A DNA stretch of 23,769 nucleotides from Negativicoccus succinicivorans (GTDB lineage: Bacteria > Bacillota > Negativicutes > Veillonellales > Negativicoccaceae): the NCBI RefSeq assembly GCF_018373335.1, contig NZ_JAHAHH010000008.1, positions 1-23,769 on the forward strand, read 5' to 3'. How positions within the stretch are numbered: position 1 is the first letter of the stretch; the number at the start of each line of letters is the position of its first letter. The notes under the pieces were generated by a model. The model saw only the letters and a program-made list of their open reading frames with translations. It was not told the origin of the DNA and did no database searches. This document shows, in pieces, positions 16,514 through 23,769 of this stretch. The position numbers and the translations under genes were made by a program.

Positions 16514-17441
16514 TTACCGAGGACGCTATGCACCGAGCCCGACCGGTTACTTACATTTAGGCAACGTTTGGACGGCATTGATTTCCTGGTGTGCGGCGCA
16601 ACAAAATAACGGCCGATGGATTTTGCGGCTCGAAGATTTGGATCGGGCGCGCTGCCAAAAAATATACGAAGATGCAATGTACGAAGATCTGCATGCGCTG
16701 GGCTTTATATGGGCCGAAGGTCCCGACATCGGCGGCCCGTATGGACCGTATCGCCAATCAGAACGTTTGGATATTTACAATAACATCATCGGACAGTGGA
16801 GAGAGACAGGGAGAATGTACGCTTGTACTTGTTCACGCGCACGTCGCTTAGCGATTGCATCTGCACCGCATCGTGGTGACCATCATGTGGATTATGACGG
16901 ACATTGCCGTTGGCATGTGCCTGAACTCATGAAAAGACCGCCTTCATGGAGGTATCGTGGTCGCAATGAAACTGTCATATACCAATCACGACGAGGCGAA
17001 ACCATTTCTACGACTATGGTGGAAGGCGCCGATGATATACTCGTGTTGCGAGCCGATGGCGTGTACAGCTATCAATTTGCGGTGGCGGTAGATGATGCGA
17101 TGATGCGTATCACGGAAGTTATTCGCAGCGTGGATCTGGCGGAGTCGACGGGCTGGCAGGTGCGTTTTATGAATGCGCTTGATTTGACGGCACCCATGTA
17201 TTGGCACATACCATTACTTTGTGATTGGGAAGGAATACGCTTGTCAAAACGGCAGCACGGTATTACGGTTCGCGAGCTGTTAAAAGCGGGCAAAGCCCCT
17301 GCGGATATATTAGGATATCTGGGTTACTTGGCAGGGATTAATCCGCAGAGAAAACCGCAAACATTGCAGGAGCTGGCGAGCATTGATCTTGCGGAATGGC
17401 AGTTGGATTCACTTGAGATTCGACTAAAGGAGGGCTTATGA
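16467..17441 (+). CDS. gluQ: Glutamyl-Q tRNA(Asp) synthetase (GluQ-RS)
   Basis: This is a truncated GluRS paralogue that attaches glutamate to queuosine at position 34 of tRNA-Asp. The 324-aa protein has the catalytic core only: YRGRYAPSPTGYLHLGN with HLGN (30-33) as the HIGH motif, RLEDLDRAR, and RLSKRQHG as the KMSKS equivalent. The zinc ligands specific to GluQ-RS are present (Cys120, Cys122, Tyr143, Cys147; C-x-C...Y-x3-C). The anticodon-binding domain of true GluRS is absent. The start is uncertain: ATG 16467 is used, but GTG 16449 and GTG 16476 are in frame, none has a good ribosome site, and no start codon exists after the peptidase stop before YRGRYAP. It therefore overlaps the peptidase gene by at least 38 bases. 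Confidence 0.88.
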   Translation: MSNVKFSGTSSTSANNYRGRYAPSPTGYLHLGNVWTALISWCAAQQNNGRWILRLEDLDRARCQKIYEDAMYEDLHALGFIWAEGPDIGGPYGPYRQSERLDIYNNIIGQWRETGRMYACTCSRARRLAIASAPHRGDHHVDYDGHCRWHVPELMKRPPSWRYRGRNETVIYQSRRGETISTTMVEGADDILVLRADGVYSYQFAVAVDDAMMRITEVIRSVDLAESTGWQVRFMNALDLTAPMYWHIPLLCDWEGIRLSKRQHGITVRELLKAGKAPADILGYLGYLAGINPQRKPQTLQELASIDLAEWQLDSLEIRLKEGL

Positions 17442-17809
17442 CGGTACAAGAAGCATTACAGAAAAAAGTGTGGGCAGTAGTGGGTGCGACACCCAAACCG
17501 GAAAAATTCGGCTACAAAGTATATACAGTTTTGAAAAAGAATGGCTACGAAGTCTATCCTGTACATCCGAACGCCACTGAAATTGACGGCTCGCCTGTCT
17601 ATCACAGCGTTTTGGATTTGCCTGTAGTTCCTGATGTGGTAGATTTCGTTGTCGGTGAAGAAGCGGGGTTAAAAGCTGTAGCAGAATGCGCGGAAAAAGG
17701 AGTCAAAACTATTTGGTTTCAACCCGGCGCGGATAAACCGCGCGTTTTAGAGGCGGCGAGAGAAGCGGGGATCAATGTGATTCAAGACTGTGTGCTTGTA
17801 AGATTATAA
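17438..17809 (+). CDS. CoA-binding domain protein (YccU-like)
   Basis: A small 123-aa Rossmann-fold protein of the CoA_binding family. VWAVVGATPKPEKFGYKVY (11-29) forms the first strand and nucleotide loop. GYEVYPVHPNATEIDG is the second conserved segment, VDFVVGEEAG the third, and KTIWFQPGA near 88-96 the fourth. Family members bind CoA in crystal structures but their job is not established. The ATG overlaps the gluQ stop (ATGA) with AAGGAGG just upstream, so it is co-translated with gluQ. A strong terminator follows, ending this operon. Confidence 0.88.
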   Translation: MTVQEALQKKVWAVVGATPKPEKFGYKVYTVLKKNGYEVYPVHPNATEIDGSPVYHSVLDLPVVPDVVDFVVGEEAGLKAVAECAEKGVKTIWFQPGADKPRVLEAAREAGINVIQDCVLVRL

Positions 17810-17831
17810 TTTAATTAGAATTAGATAAAAT

Positions 17832-17875
17832 AAAAAGATCTTTCTACTAGTGATAGTAAGAAAGGTCTTTTTTTA
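17832..17875 (+). terminator. Intrinsic terminator after the CoA-binding protein gene
   Basis: A 14-bp stem with a single G-U pair joins 17832-17845 and 17859-17872 around a 13-base loop, followed by further T's (to 17875). It separates the peptidase-gluQ operon from the dcw cluster. The bases 17876-17986 are A/T-rich with two short palindromes (GTACAAATGTAC, TTCTATAGAA) and no gene. Confidence 0.9.
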
Positions 17876-17986
17876 TTACTCAATATCAACAGAATGTAGT
17901 GGAAGTACAAATGTACGGTACCAATGGTGGAATGAATTCTATAGAAATAAGAATCTTAGCAAATTTTAGAGCGAGTGGAGTCGGAA

Positions 17987-18043
17987 TTTAAAATAGTGGG
18001 GGATTATGGTAGAATGTGGTTAAAAGTGGAGAAAAGAGGTGAG
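17987..18043 (+). promoter_or_regulatory. mraZ promoter and probable MraZ operator (TGG repeats, 10-bp period)
   Basis: TGG occurs at 17997, 18007, 18017 and 18027, exactly 10 bases apart, and AGG of the ribosome site follows at 18037. The units read tagTGGggga, ttaTGGtaga, atgTGGttaa, aagTGGagaa, aagAGGtgag. E. coli MraZ binds TGGGN repeats with 5-base spacers ahead of its own gene, the same 10-bp pitch. Two -10 candidates exist: TAAAAT at 17989-17994 (poor -35) and TAGAAT at 18010-18015 with TTTAAA at 17987-17992 as -35 and a 17-base spacer. In either case the repeats cover the start region. Confidence 0.75.
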
Positions 18044-18047
18044 GCAA

Positions 18048-18488
18048 GTGTTCATGGGAAAATATTCCCACTTGGTGGATGCCAAGGGCAGAATGATTAT
18101 TCCCGCCGGGTTTCGCGCAGAGTTGGGCGAACGTTTTGTAATTACGCGCGGTTTGGACGCTTGCGTTGCCGTTTATCCGCTCGAACGGTGGGAGCAAGTG
18201 GCGGAACGGCTACAGCAGCTTTCCAGTACGCGCAAAGAAGTGCGTATGCTGATTCGCTTTTTGATTGGCGGCAGTAGTGAAGTGGAATGCGATAAACAGG
18301 GGCGTATTTTGCTCCCGGCGCATTTACGAGACTATGCGCAAATCAAGCGGGAGGCGGTTGTAGTCGGTACCGGCACTCAGCTTGAAATTTGGAGCAAAAC
18401 TCAGCTGGCGGCACAGGAAGAGGCAGCCAGAGATTCCATTAGTGATGTGGCGGCAGGAATTGATCTGCCGATTGGCTTCAGTTTGTAG
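18048..18488 (+). CDS. mraZ: Transcriptional regulator MraZ
   Basis: MraZ is a DNA-binding protein of the AbrB/SpoVT-like double-psi fold that controls the dcw cluster from its first promoter. The 146-aa product contains the two family DxxxR motifs, DAKGR (11-15) and DKQGR in the second half, each in a repeated MraZ domain. I chose GTG at 18048, which gives the family start MFMGKYSHLVDAKGRM and puts GAGG of AGAGGTGA (18035-18042) 8 bases ahead. An upstream GTG at 18039 lies inside that ribosome site, and ATG 18054 is too far from it. The TGG repeat array directly upstream is its likely own operator. Confidence 0.95.
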   Translation: MFMGKYSHLVDAKGRMIIPAGFRAELGERFVITRGLDACVAVYPLERWEQVAERLQQLSSTRKEVRMLIRFLIGGSSEVECDKQGRILLPAHLRDYAQIKREAVVVGTGTQLEIWSKTQLAAQEEAARDSISDVAAGIDLPIGFSL

Positions 18489-18494
18489 GTGAAC

Positions 18495-19424
18495 ATGTTT
18501 CATCACGTAACCGTCTTACTCAAAGAAACTGTTGATGGTGTCGTACAGAACCCTCACGGCATATACGTCGATATGACACTGGGGGGTGGCGGCCATTCGC
18601 ATGAAATTGCCTCACGACTTGCTCCGGACGGATGCCTGATCGGCATCGATCGGGATGCGGATGCTTTGCAGGCGGCTCGCCAACGACTAGATAAAGTGCA
18701 CTGCGGGATTCATTTAGTGCAGCGAAATTATATAGAAATCAACGAAGTAGTCAATGAGCTGGGATTTACCGGCGTGGATGGAATCGTTTGTGATTTAGGG
18801 GTTTCTTCTTACCAATTAGATACAGAAGAACGAGGATTTTCATATCAGCATGACGCACCCCTGGATATGCGGATGGATCAACGCCAGGCGCTTACGGCGG
18901 AAACGGTTGTCAATACGTACTCCGCAAAAGAACTTGCGCAAGTCATTCGAGAGTACGGAGAAGAGCGATTTGCCAATCGTATCGCGCAACGTATTGTGGC
19001 ACAACGAGAAGATCACCCGCTTACGACCACCGGAGAATTGGTGGAAGTGATCAAAGCGGCGATTCCGGCAGCCAAGCGACGTACCGGCCCGCATCCTGCA
19101 AAACGAACGTTTCAAGCCATACGGATCGAAGTCAACGGCGAGTTGAGAGATTTGGAAACGGCCGTACGCAATGCGGTAAAGGCATTGAAACCCGGCGGTA
19201 AAATCGGAATTATCAGTTTTCATTCTTTGGAAGACAGGATTATCAAGCATACGTTTCGAGATCTTGCAAGAGATTGTATATGTCCGCCGGAATTGCCGGT
19301 ATGCCAGTGTGGGCATCAGGCGACGCTACGAAATGTCAGCAAGGCGATTCGGCCGACCGAGCAGGAGCTAGAGGATAATCCTCGAGCGCGGAGTGCGATT
19401 TTGCGAGTGGCGGAAAAAGTTTAA
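18495..19424 (+). CDS. rsmH: 16S rRNA (cytosine-1402-N4)-methyltransferase RsmH
   Basis: RsmH (formerly MraW) methylates N4 of C1402 in the 16S rRNA decoding centre using S-adenosylmethionine. The 309-aa protein starts MFHHVTVLLKETVDG, has the SAM loop VDMTLGGGGHS at 25-35, and further conserved segments DGIVCDLGVSSYQLD, RGFSY, LDMRMDQ, RTFQAIRIEVN and ISFHSLEDRIIKH. A cysteine-bearing segment near the C-terminus (CICPPELPVCQCG) is typical. The start is either ATG 18495 or GTG 18489; ATG gives the usual family start, with the TAGG that overlaps the mraZ stop acting as ribosome site. It follows mraZ within 6 bases. Confidence 0.95.
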   Translation: MFHHVTVLLKETVDGVVQNPHGIYVDMTLGGGGHSHEIASRLAPDGCLIGIDRDADALQAARQRLDKVHCGIHLVQRNYIEINEVVNELGFTGVDGIVCDLGVSSYQLDTEERGFSYQHDAPLDMRMDQRQALTAETVVNTYSAKELAQVIREYGEERFANRIAQRIVAQREDHPLTTTGELVEVIKAAIPAAKRRTGPHPAKRTFQAIRIEVNGELRDLETAVRNAVKALKPGGKIGIISFHSLEDRIIKHTFRDLARDCICPPELPVCQCGHQATLRNVSKAIRPTEQELEDNPRARSAILRVAEKV

Positions 19425-19439
19425 ATGAGGTGACGAAAA

Positions 19440-19844
19440 ATGTTGGCGAAAAGTTCAGTTTGGCAGTATGAGTTAGCAGAACGCGGTATAGCTTTACCCG
19501 TTTCGCGACCCAAAGCAAAAGAAGGAGCCACGAATAATCGAATGGCGGCAAGTGCTGCTGCAGTTTTGGTATTGTTGGCCCTTTTTGTTCTTTATGGAGC
19601 TAACATTTTTATTTCGCAAAAAGAATACGAAGTTCAAGAAGTACGCACTCGTGTGGTAGAATTAGCAAAGATGAATGAGGTGCTGCGGTTGGAAGTCGGA
19701 CAACTGAAATCGCCGGGACGCATCCAACAAATCGCGGAGACGGAATTGGGCATGATTATTCCTACACAAGCTGTTTACAGCAGCGCCAAAGCAAGCACCG
19801 TGGTTGCACGTAGTGTTACTCCATCGGATAAAATTCGGGATTAA
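19440..19844 (+). CDS. ftsL: FtsL-like cell division protein
   Basis: This is a 134-aa single-pass membrane protein: a cytoplasmic basic N-terminus (1-35), one transmembrane helix (about 36-58), then a coiled-coil stretch (60-90) and the SPGRIQQIAETELGM segment that resembles FtsL/DivIC proteins. FtsL works with FtsB/DivIC and the PBP-FtsW pair in septal wall synthesis. The sequence is poorly conserved as usual for FtsL, so the call rests on architecture and position straight after rsmH. GAGGTGA at 19427-19433 precedes the ATG by 6 bases. The PBP gene ftsI, which usually follows, is missing here. Confidence 0.82.
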   Translation: MLAKSSVWQYELAERGIALPVSRPKAKEGATNNRMAASAAAVLVLLALFVLYGANIFISQKEYEVQEVRTRVVELAKMNEVLRLEVGQLKSPGRIQQIAETELGMIIPTQAVYSSAKASTVVARSVTPSDKIRD

Positions 19845-19875
19845 GAGCAGCCGTAAGGCTGCTTTCTTATTTTAT
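19845..19875 (+). terminator. Terminator-like hairpin between ftsL and murE
   Basis: AGCAGCC (19846-19852) pairs with GGCTGCT (19857-19863) around a GTAA loop, extended by weaker flanking pairs, followed by a T-rich run with interruptions. It lies one base after the ftsL stop. It may reduce but not abolish read-through into murE, since no clear promoter is visible in the 45-base gap. Confidence 0.5.
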
Positions 19876-19892
19876 AAACTAAGGAGTCAATG

Positions 19893-21383
19893 ATGAAAAC
19901 AGTCGCGCAGTTAGTATCGGTCCTGGAGAATGGGGTGTGCCGAGGGGACAATGGAAAACAAATTACCAACCTCAGCACTGATTCTCGTAAAATAGAAGCT
20001 GACGGACTTTTTATTTGTCTGCGCGGAGTACATGCGGACGGACATAAGTTTGTGGCCAGCGCTATGGCTAATGGTGCCGTTGCGATTATTTGCGATCATT
20101 ACTTGGATGAGTTTCCGGAATTAACGCAAATTGTTGTCGCCGACACGGTAGCCGCCATGCAGACGGTGGTACCCTTTTTCTATGATTATCCGGCGCGTTC
20201 GTTGCGGATGATCGGCGTTACCGGTACGAATGGTAAAACGACGGTTACGCATATGATTGCGCACATTTTAGAAGACGCCGGATATTGTGTAGGGATTATC
20301 GGGACAGTAAATACTGTGATTAATGGTGTATCCGAACCGGTGCATAATACAACTCCGGACGTCGACTTGCTTCAAAATACATTGTTTCGCATGCGTGAGG
20401 CGGGCGTTACTCATGTTGTCATGGAGGTGTCTTCCCATGCATTGGCATTGGGACGTGTGGCCGGCTGTAAATATGACACCGCGGTATTTACCAACTTGAC
20501 GCAGGACCATTTGGATTTTCACAAAACAATGGATAATTATGCCGCTGCGAAAGCAAAGCTTTTTGCGATGGTAGCGGAAAGTGAAGACAATGAATCGAAG
20601 GCGGCGGTAATCAATGCTGACGATTCGTATAGCAAGGTTATGCAGGAGCCCGTGGCGCACTCTCACTGCCACTTGCTCACATATGGACAAAATAAAAGCG
20701 CCGGTTTATATATCAGCGACGTTATCATTTCCGCGCAAGGCGCCAGGGGCACACTGCATTATGATGGAGAGCAATGGCCTTTTACGATCCAAAGCAGCGG
20801 CATGTTTAATGTGTACAACAGTTTGGCGGCGGTAGGGGCCGCTCTTATGGAAGGAATTGCCATGCCGCGAGTGCTTGCCAGCATGGCCAGTTTTATCGCT
20901 GTAGCGGGGCGCTTTGAGCGGGTAGATGAAGGGCAGAATTTCACAGTTATCGTTGATTATGCCCATACGCCGGATGGTTTGGAAAATATTTTGCGAACCG
21001 CTCGTGAGATTACCGATGGCCGAGTGTTATTGGCCTTCGGTTGCGGTGGCGATCGAGACGCAAAAAAACGTCCGATTATGGGAGCGGTTGCCGCTAAGCT
21101 GGCAGACTCTATTGTTATTACAAGCGATAATCCGAGAAGCGAAAATCCGGAAGAAATTATCCGTGAAGTTTATGCCGGCGCACAACCAAACGCATCTGCA
21201 ACAGTTACGATTGCATGTGAAACGGATCGTGCCACCGCCATTCATAACATCATTGCCCAGGCTCAGCCGGGGGATGTTGTTTTGATTGCAGGAAAAGGGC
21301 ATGAAACATACCAAATTTTAAATAGCGGTACAATTCATTTTGATGATCGTGAAGTAGCGCGTGAAGCATTGCGGGGAGAATAA
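19893..21383 (+). CDS. murE: UDP-MurNAc-L-Ala-D-Glu:meso-diaminopimelate ligase MurE
   Basis: MurE adds the third stem-peptide residue to the UDP-MurNAc dipeptide with ATP, in the cytosol. The 496-aa protein has the P-loop GTNGKTT at 111-117, MEVSSHAL, the NLTQDHLDFH motif, the YAHTPDGL segment and the DNPR motif at 412-415, which marks enzymes specific for meso-diaminopimelate rather than lysine. AAGGAG at 19881-19886 lies 6 bases before ATG 19893; the adjacent ATG at 19890 would leave only 3. It is the first Mur ligase of the run and is followed one base after its stop by murF. The cell wall is therefore predicted to be DAP-type. Confidence 0.95.
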   Translation: MKTVAQLVSVLENGVCRGDNGKQITNLSTDSRKIEADGLFICLRGVHADGHKFVASAMANGAVAIICDHYLDEFPELTQIVVADTVAAMQTVVPFFYDYPARSLRMIGVTGTNGKTTVTHMIAHILEDAGYCVGIIGTVNTVINGVSEPVHNTTPDVDLLQNTLFRMREAGVTHVVMEVSSHALALGRVAGCKYDTAVFTNLTQDHLDFHKTMDNYAAAKAKLFAMVAESEDNESKAAVINADDSYSKVMQEPVAHSHCHLLTYGQNKSAGLYISDVIISAQGARGTLHYDGEQWPFTIQSSGMFNVYNSLAAVGAALMEGIAMPRVLASMASFIAVAGRFERVDEGQNFTVIVDYAHTPDGLENILRTAREITDGRVLLAFGCGGDRDAKKRPIMGAVAAKLADSIVITSDNPRSENPEEIIREVYAGAQPNASATVTIACETDRATAIHNIIAQAQPGDVVLIAGKGHETYQILNSGTIHFDDREVAREALRGE

Positions 21384-21384
21384 T

Positions 21385-22752
21385 ATGGCAGCGTTTACAG
21401 AAGCAGAAATCATTCAAGCAACAGAAGCCGTAAAACTGCAGGGCCCTGAAGATGTAGCGGTAGGCAGTATCAGTACGGATACCCGCGGCGAACTTTCCGG
21501 ATGTTTATTTGTGCCGTTAAAAGGGGAGCGTTTCGATGGACACGATTACTTGCAACAAGCGGTTGAGAACGGAGCTGTTGCGGTACTCTGTGATCAGGAG
21601 ATCACGGCGCTGCCTAAAGAAGTGGCTGTGTATCGAGTTAAGCAAACACGTCGCGCACTGGAAGATCTCGCCGCGTATCATCGGCGACGTTTTGCATTGC
21701 CGGTCATTGCCGTTACCGGATCCAGCGGTAAAACTACTACTAAAGAACTGATTGCAAGCGTACTTGCACAAAAGTTTAGAGTACATAAGACTGAAAAAAA
21801 TCATAATAACGAAATCGGTTTAGCGCAGACGTTACTTTCATTGCAACCGGAAGACGAAGTGTGCGTGGTTGAGATGGGGATGCGTGCACGCGGCGAAATC
21901 AAACGTTTGGCAGAGATTGCGGCCCCGACGATCGGTGTAGTTACGAATGTAGGTGTGGCTCATCTGGAACGACTTGGGAGTCAGGACGCCATTGCCGCTG
22001 CTAAGCAGGAATTAATTGAATCTATTCCGGAAAATGGTACGGCTGTGTTAAACTGGAATGATAAACGGGTACGCAACATGGCATCCGTTTGTCACGGTCG
22101 AGTAATTAGTTACGGAATTGAGCCACAGGCAAATGTGCAGGCACTCGATATTCAATACGGACTTGGTAAAACTAAATTTACCTGTCGGCTTTTCGATGAA
22201 GTGTTTCCTGTCACCTTACCGCTTTTAGGCGCACATAATGTGGCTAACGCTTTAGCGACGGTGGCTGTTGCACGTGTTTTGGGACTGTCGGCAAATCGTA
22301 TTCAACGGGCACTTGCGGATGCTGTGGCCGGAGAACTGCGTCAGGAAATCGTAGATCGAAGCGGAATCCGTTTTGTTAATGATGCGTATAATGCTAATCC
22401 GCTTTCCATGGCCGCATCGCTGGCTTCCTTATCTCAATTTGGTGAGGGGCGATACGTTGCGGTGATCGGCGACATGTTGGAGCTGGGACCGAATGAAGTG
22501 GCCATGCATGAAGAACTTGCTGCTGCGGTGATTGCGGCAGGAATTACGGAACTTATTACAGTCGGCCCGCTGGCACGCGCTCTGGGAGAGGCAGTAAAAA
22601 AACAGAGTCACGTGAATGTACACAGCGTTGCAAATACAAATGAAGTAATGCCGTTGTTAAAACCGCTGTTGCAGGCAGGTGATATTGTTTTAATCAAGGG
22701 GTCACACTCCCTTCGTTTGGACACACTGGTAACTGAATGGAGTAATTCATAA
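21385..22752 (+). CDS. murF: UDP-MurNAc-tripeptide:D-Ala-D-Ala ligase MurF
   Basis: MurF adds the D-Ala-D-Ala dipeptide to complete the UDP-MurNAc pentapeptide. The 455-aa protein has the P-loop GSSGKTT at 112-118, KTEKNHNNEIGLAQTLL (the MurF-typical N-N-x-x-G segment), VVEMGMRARGEI, LGAHNVANALA and FVNDAYNANPLSM, all family features. The start ATG 21385 is set by GGGGAG at 21373-21378 with a 6-base spacer; an upstream in-frame GTG at 21361 lies inside murE. It overlaps nothing but is one base from murE and 12 bases from mraY, so the three are one transcript. Confidence 0.96.
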   Translation: MAAFTEAEIIQATEAVKLQGPEDVAVGSISTDTRGELSGCLFVPLKGERFDGHDYLQQAVENGAVAVLCDQEITALPKEVAVYRVKQTRRALEDLAAYHRRRFALPVIAVTGSSGKTTTKELIASVLAQKFRVHKTEKNHNNEIGLAQTLLSLQPEDEVCVVEMGMRARGEIKRLAEIAAPTIGVVTNVGVAHLERLGSQDAIAAAKQELIESIPENGTAVLNWNDKRVRNMASVCHGRVISYGIEPQANVQALDIQYGLGKTKFTCRLFDEVFPVTLPLLGAHNVANALATVAVARVLGLSANRIQRALADAVAGELRQEIVDRSGIRFVNDAYNANPLSMAASLASLSQFGEGRYVAVIGDMLELGPNEVAMHEELAAAVIAAGITELITVGPLARALGEAVKKQSHVNVHSVANTNEVMPLLKPLLQAGDIVLIKGSHSLRLDTLVTEWSNS

Positions 22753-22764
22753 AAGGATGACAGT

Positions 22765-23724
22765 ATGAGTATTTATTCAAATTTTGTGGTATGTGTGTTT
22801 GGCGCACTATTCATGTTGCTTTTCGGTGCCATCGGTTTGCCGATATTGCGCCGACTGAATGCGCGCCAGGAGGTTCGGGAAGAAGGGCCGCAATCCCATC
22901 GCAAAAAAGCAGGAACCCCAACCATGGGTGGCATTTTAATGATCTTGGCATTTCTCACAACATTGCTTTTGGCCGGGAATTGGAATCCGGCTTACGGTTG
23001 GTTGCTTTTTTTAGTACTGGGACATTTTGCTCTCGGTCTGAGTGATGATGCTATCAAAGCACTACATCATCGCAACTTGGGACTGACTGCGAAACAAAAA
23101 CTGGCCGGACAAATTTTTTTGGCGGCGATCTTTGCGTATGCATTGACAGATTCTCTGGGATTACCGACATCGCTTCATATACCGTTATTCGATACCAATA
23201 TATCGCTCGGCAATTTTTATTATCTTTTTGCAATGATTGTTATCGTCGGAACGACGAATGCAGTTAATTTAACCGACGGCTTGGACGGCTTGGCTGCCGG
23301 TATCAGCGCACTCGTAGCGGCTGCATTTGTTTGGTTGAGTCTCAGCGCGCGCGATTTAGAATTGGCGCAATTTTCCGCCGCGTTGGCCGGTGTTTGTTTA
23401 GGATTTTTGGCATTTAATTACCATCCTGCAAAGGTTTTTATGGGAGACACAGGGTCATTGGCGTTGGGCGCTGCGTTTGCGGGACTGGCTTTGGTCACGC
23501 GGACAGAGTTGCTTTTGGTGATCATCGGCGGTGTGTTTGTAATGGAGGCGGTCTCGGTTATTTTACAGGTAGCATCATTTAAAACTACCGGTCGTCGCCT
23601 GTTTCGTATGAGTCCTTTACATCATCACTTTGAACTGGGAGGCTGGTCGGAAGTGAGGGTGGTTCATACCTTTTGGCTGGCAGCGTTACTTTGTGTCGGC
23701 GTCGGTATTTCTTTAACAATCTAG
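22765..23724 (+). CDS. mraY: Phospho-N-acetylmuramoyl-pentapeptide transferase MraY
   Basis: MraY is the integral membrane enzyme that transfers phospho-MurNAc-pentapeptide to undecaprenyl phosphate to make lipid I. The 319-aa protein has about ten transmembrane segments. Conserved cytoplasmic motifs are visible: KKAGTPTMGGILMI near the N-terminus, DDAIKALHHRNLGLTAKQK with the catalytic-site aspartates, NAVNLTDGLDGLA, FMGDTGSLALGA, and the C-terminal PLHHHFELGGW. AAAAGGA near 22752 precedes the ATG. It is the last complete gene of the dcw cluster in this window; the next coding sequence begins 35 bases after its stop. Confidence 0.97.
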   Translation: MSIYSNFVVCVFGALFMLLFGAIGLPILRRLNARQEVREEGPQSHRKKAGTPTMGGILMILAFLTTLLLAGNWNPAYGWLLFLVLGHFALGLSDDAIKALHHRNLGLTAKQKLAGQIFLAAIFAYALTDSLGLPTSLHIPLFDTNISLGNFYYLFAMIVIVGTTNAVNLTDGLDGLAAGISALVAAAFVWLSLSARDLELAQFSAALAGVCLGFLAFNYHPAKVFMGDTGSLALGAAFAGLALVTRTELLLVIIGGVFVMEAVSVILQVASFKTTGRRLFRMSPLHHHFELGGWSEVRVVHTFWLAALLCVGVGISLTI

Positions 23725-23759
23725 AGTGAATGAGCGGAAAATTTGAAGCGGTGATAAGC

Positions 23760-23769
23760 ATGAAGTATA
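23760..23769 (+). CDS. murD: Start of the next dcw gene, probably murD (partial)
   Basis: Only MKY is visible before the window ends. GGTGAT at 23750-23755, matching the 16S anti-Shine-Dalgarno, lies 4 bases before ATG 23760. An in-frame ATG at 23730 gives a longer N-terminus but lacks a suitably spaced ribosome site. The name is inferred only from the usual mraY-murD order. Confidence 0.35.

Noticed and set aside
17903..17955. Short palindromes GTACAAATGTAC and TTCTATAGAA upstream of mraZ
   Set aside because: Too short and isolated in A/T-rich sequence to claim an operator; no second copy seen.
17975..18277. 100-codon open frame overlapping the mraZ start in another frame
   Set aside because: It begins in the operator region and is a frame shadow of mraZ, which matches its family along its whole length.

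Overview
The window is about 23.8 kb of ordinary, gene-dense bacterial chromosome with intact housekeeping genes. There is no sign of phage, transposon, CRISPR, tRNA or rRNA. It looks like a diderm Firmicute of the class Negativicutes (inference; genus not assignable by eye). The regulation is Firmicute-type: a perfect CIRCE operator, a T-box leader, strong AGGAGG-type ribosome sites and the thiL-tsaE-tsaB-rimI-tsaD gene order known from Bacillus. At the same time MurE carries the meso-diaminopimelate-type DNPR motif, and a GluQ-type tRNA-Asp modification enzyme more usual in Gram-negative bacteria is present. Base composition looks moderate and even throughout, with no compositional island noticed by eye.

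Layout. (1) 1-4685: a tightly overlapping plus-strand operon. It holds the end of a probable thiL, the t6A tRNA-modification genes tsaE, tsaB and tsaD with rimI inside, and then a HisKA_2 sensor kinase and an ANTAR RNA-binding response regulator. It closes at a strong terminator. (2) 4662-6799: groES-groEL behind a promoter that overlaps the preceding terminator and a perfect CIRCE element. (3) 6802-11060: a sigma-A-type promoter, a valine T-box leader (specifier GUC), then valS-folC, ending in a perfect 28-bp palindrome shared with the convergent operon. (4) 11060-13531: a minus-strand two-gene operon, a UPF0126/TRIC membrane protein followed by a secreted DUF4127 protein. (5) 13598-17875: a large M16C (PreP-like) zinc metallopeptidase, gluQ and a small CoA-binding protein, closed by a terminator. 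(6) 17987-end: the dcw (division and cell wall) cluster mraZ-rsmH-ftsL-murE-murF-mraY, with the next gene (probably murD) just starting at the edge.

How they fit together. Much of the window concerns tRNA (t6A37 formation, valyl-tRNA supply sensed by a T-box, glutamyl-queuosine on tRNA-Asp), protein folding and turnover (GroESL, M16 peptidase), folate, and peptidoglycan precursor synthesis with division. The most interesting points are a TGG repeat array with exact 10-bp spacing ahead of mraZ that runs into its ribosome site, the ANTAR two-component pair with no visible RNA target, the absence of an ftsI/PBP gene between ftsL and murE, the terminator-embedded groES promoter, and the uncharacterised UPF0126-DUF4127 operon. 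I found no evidence for a wholly new multi-gene system.
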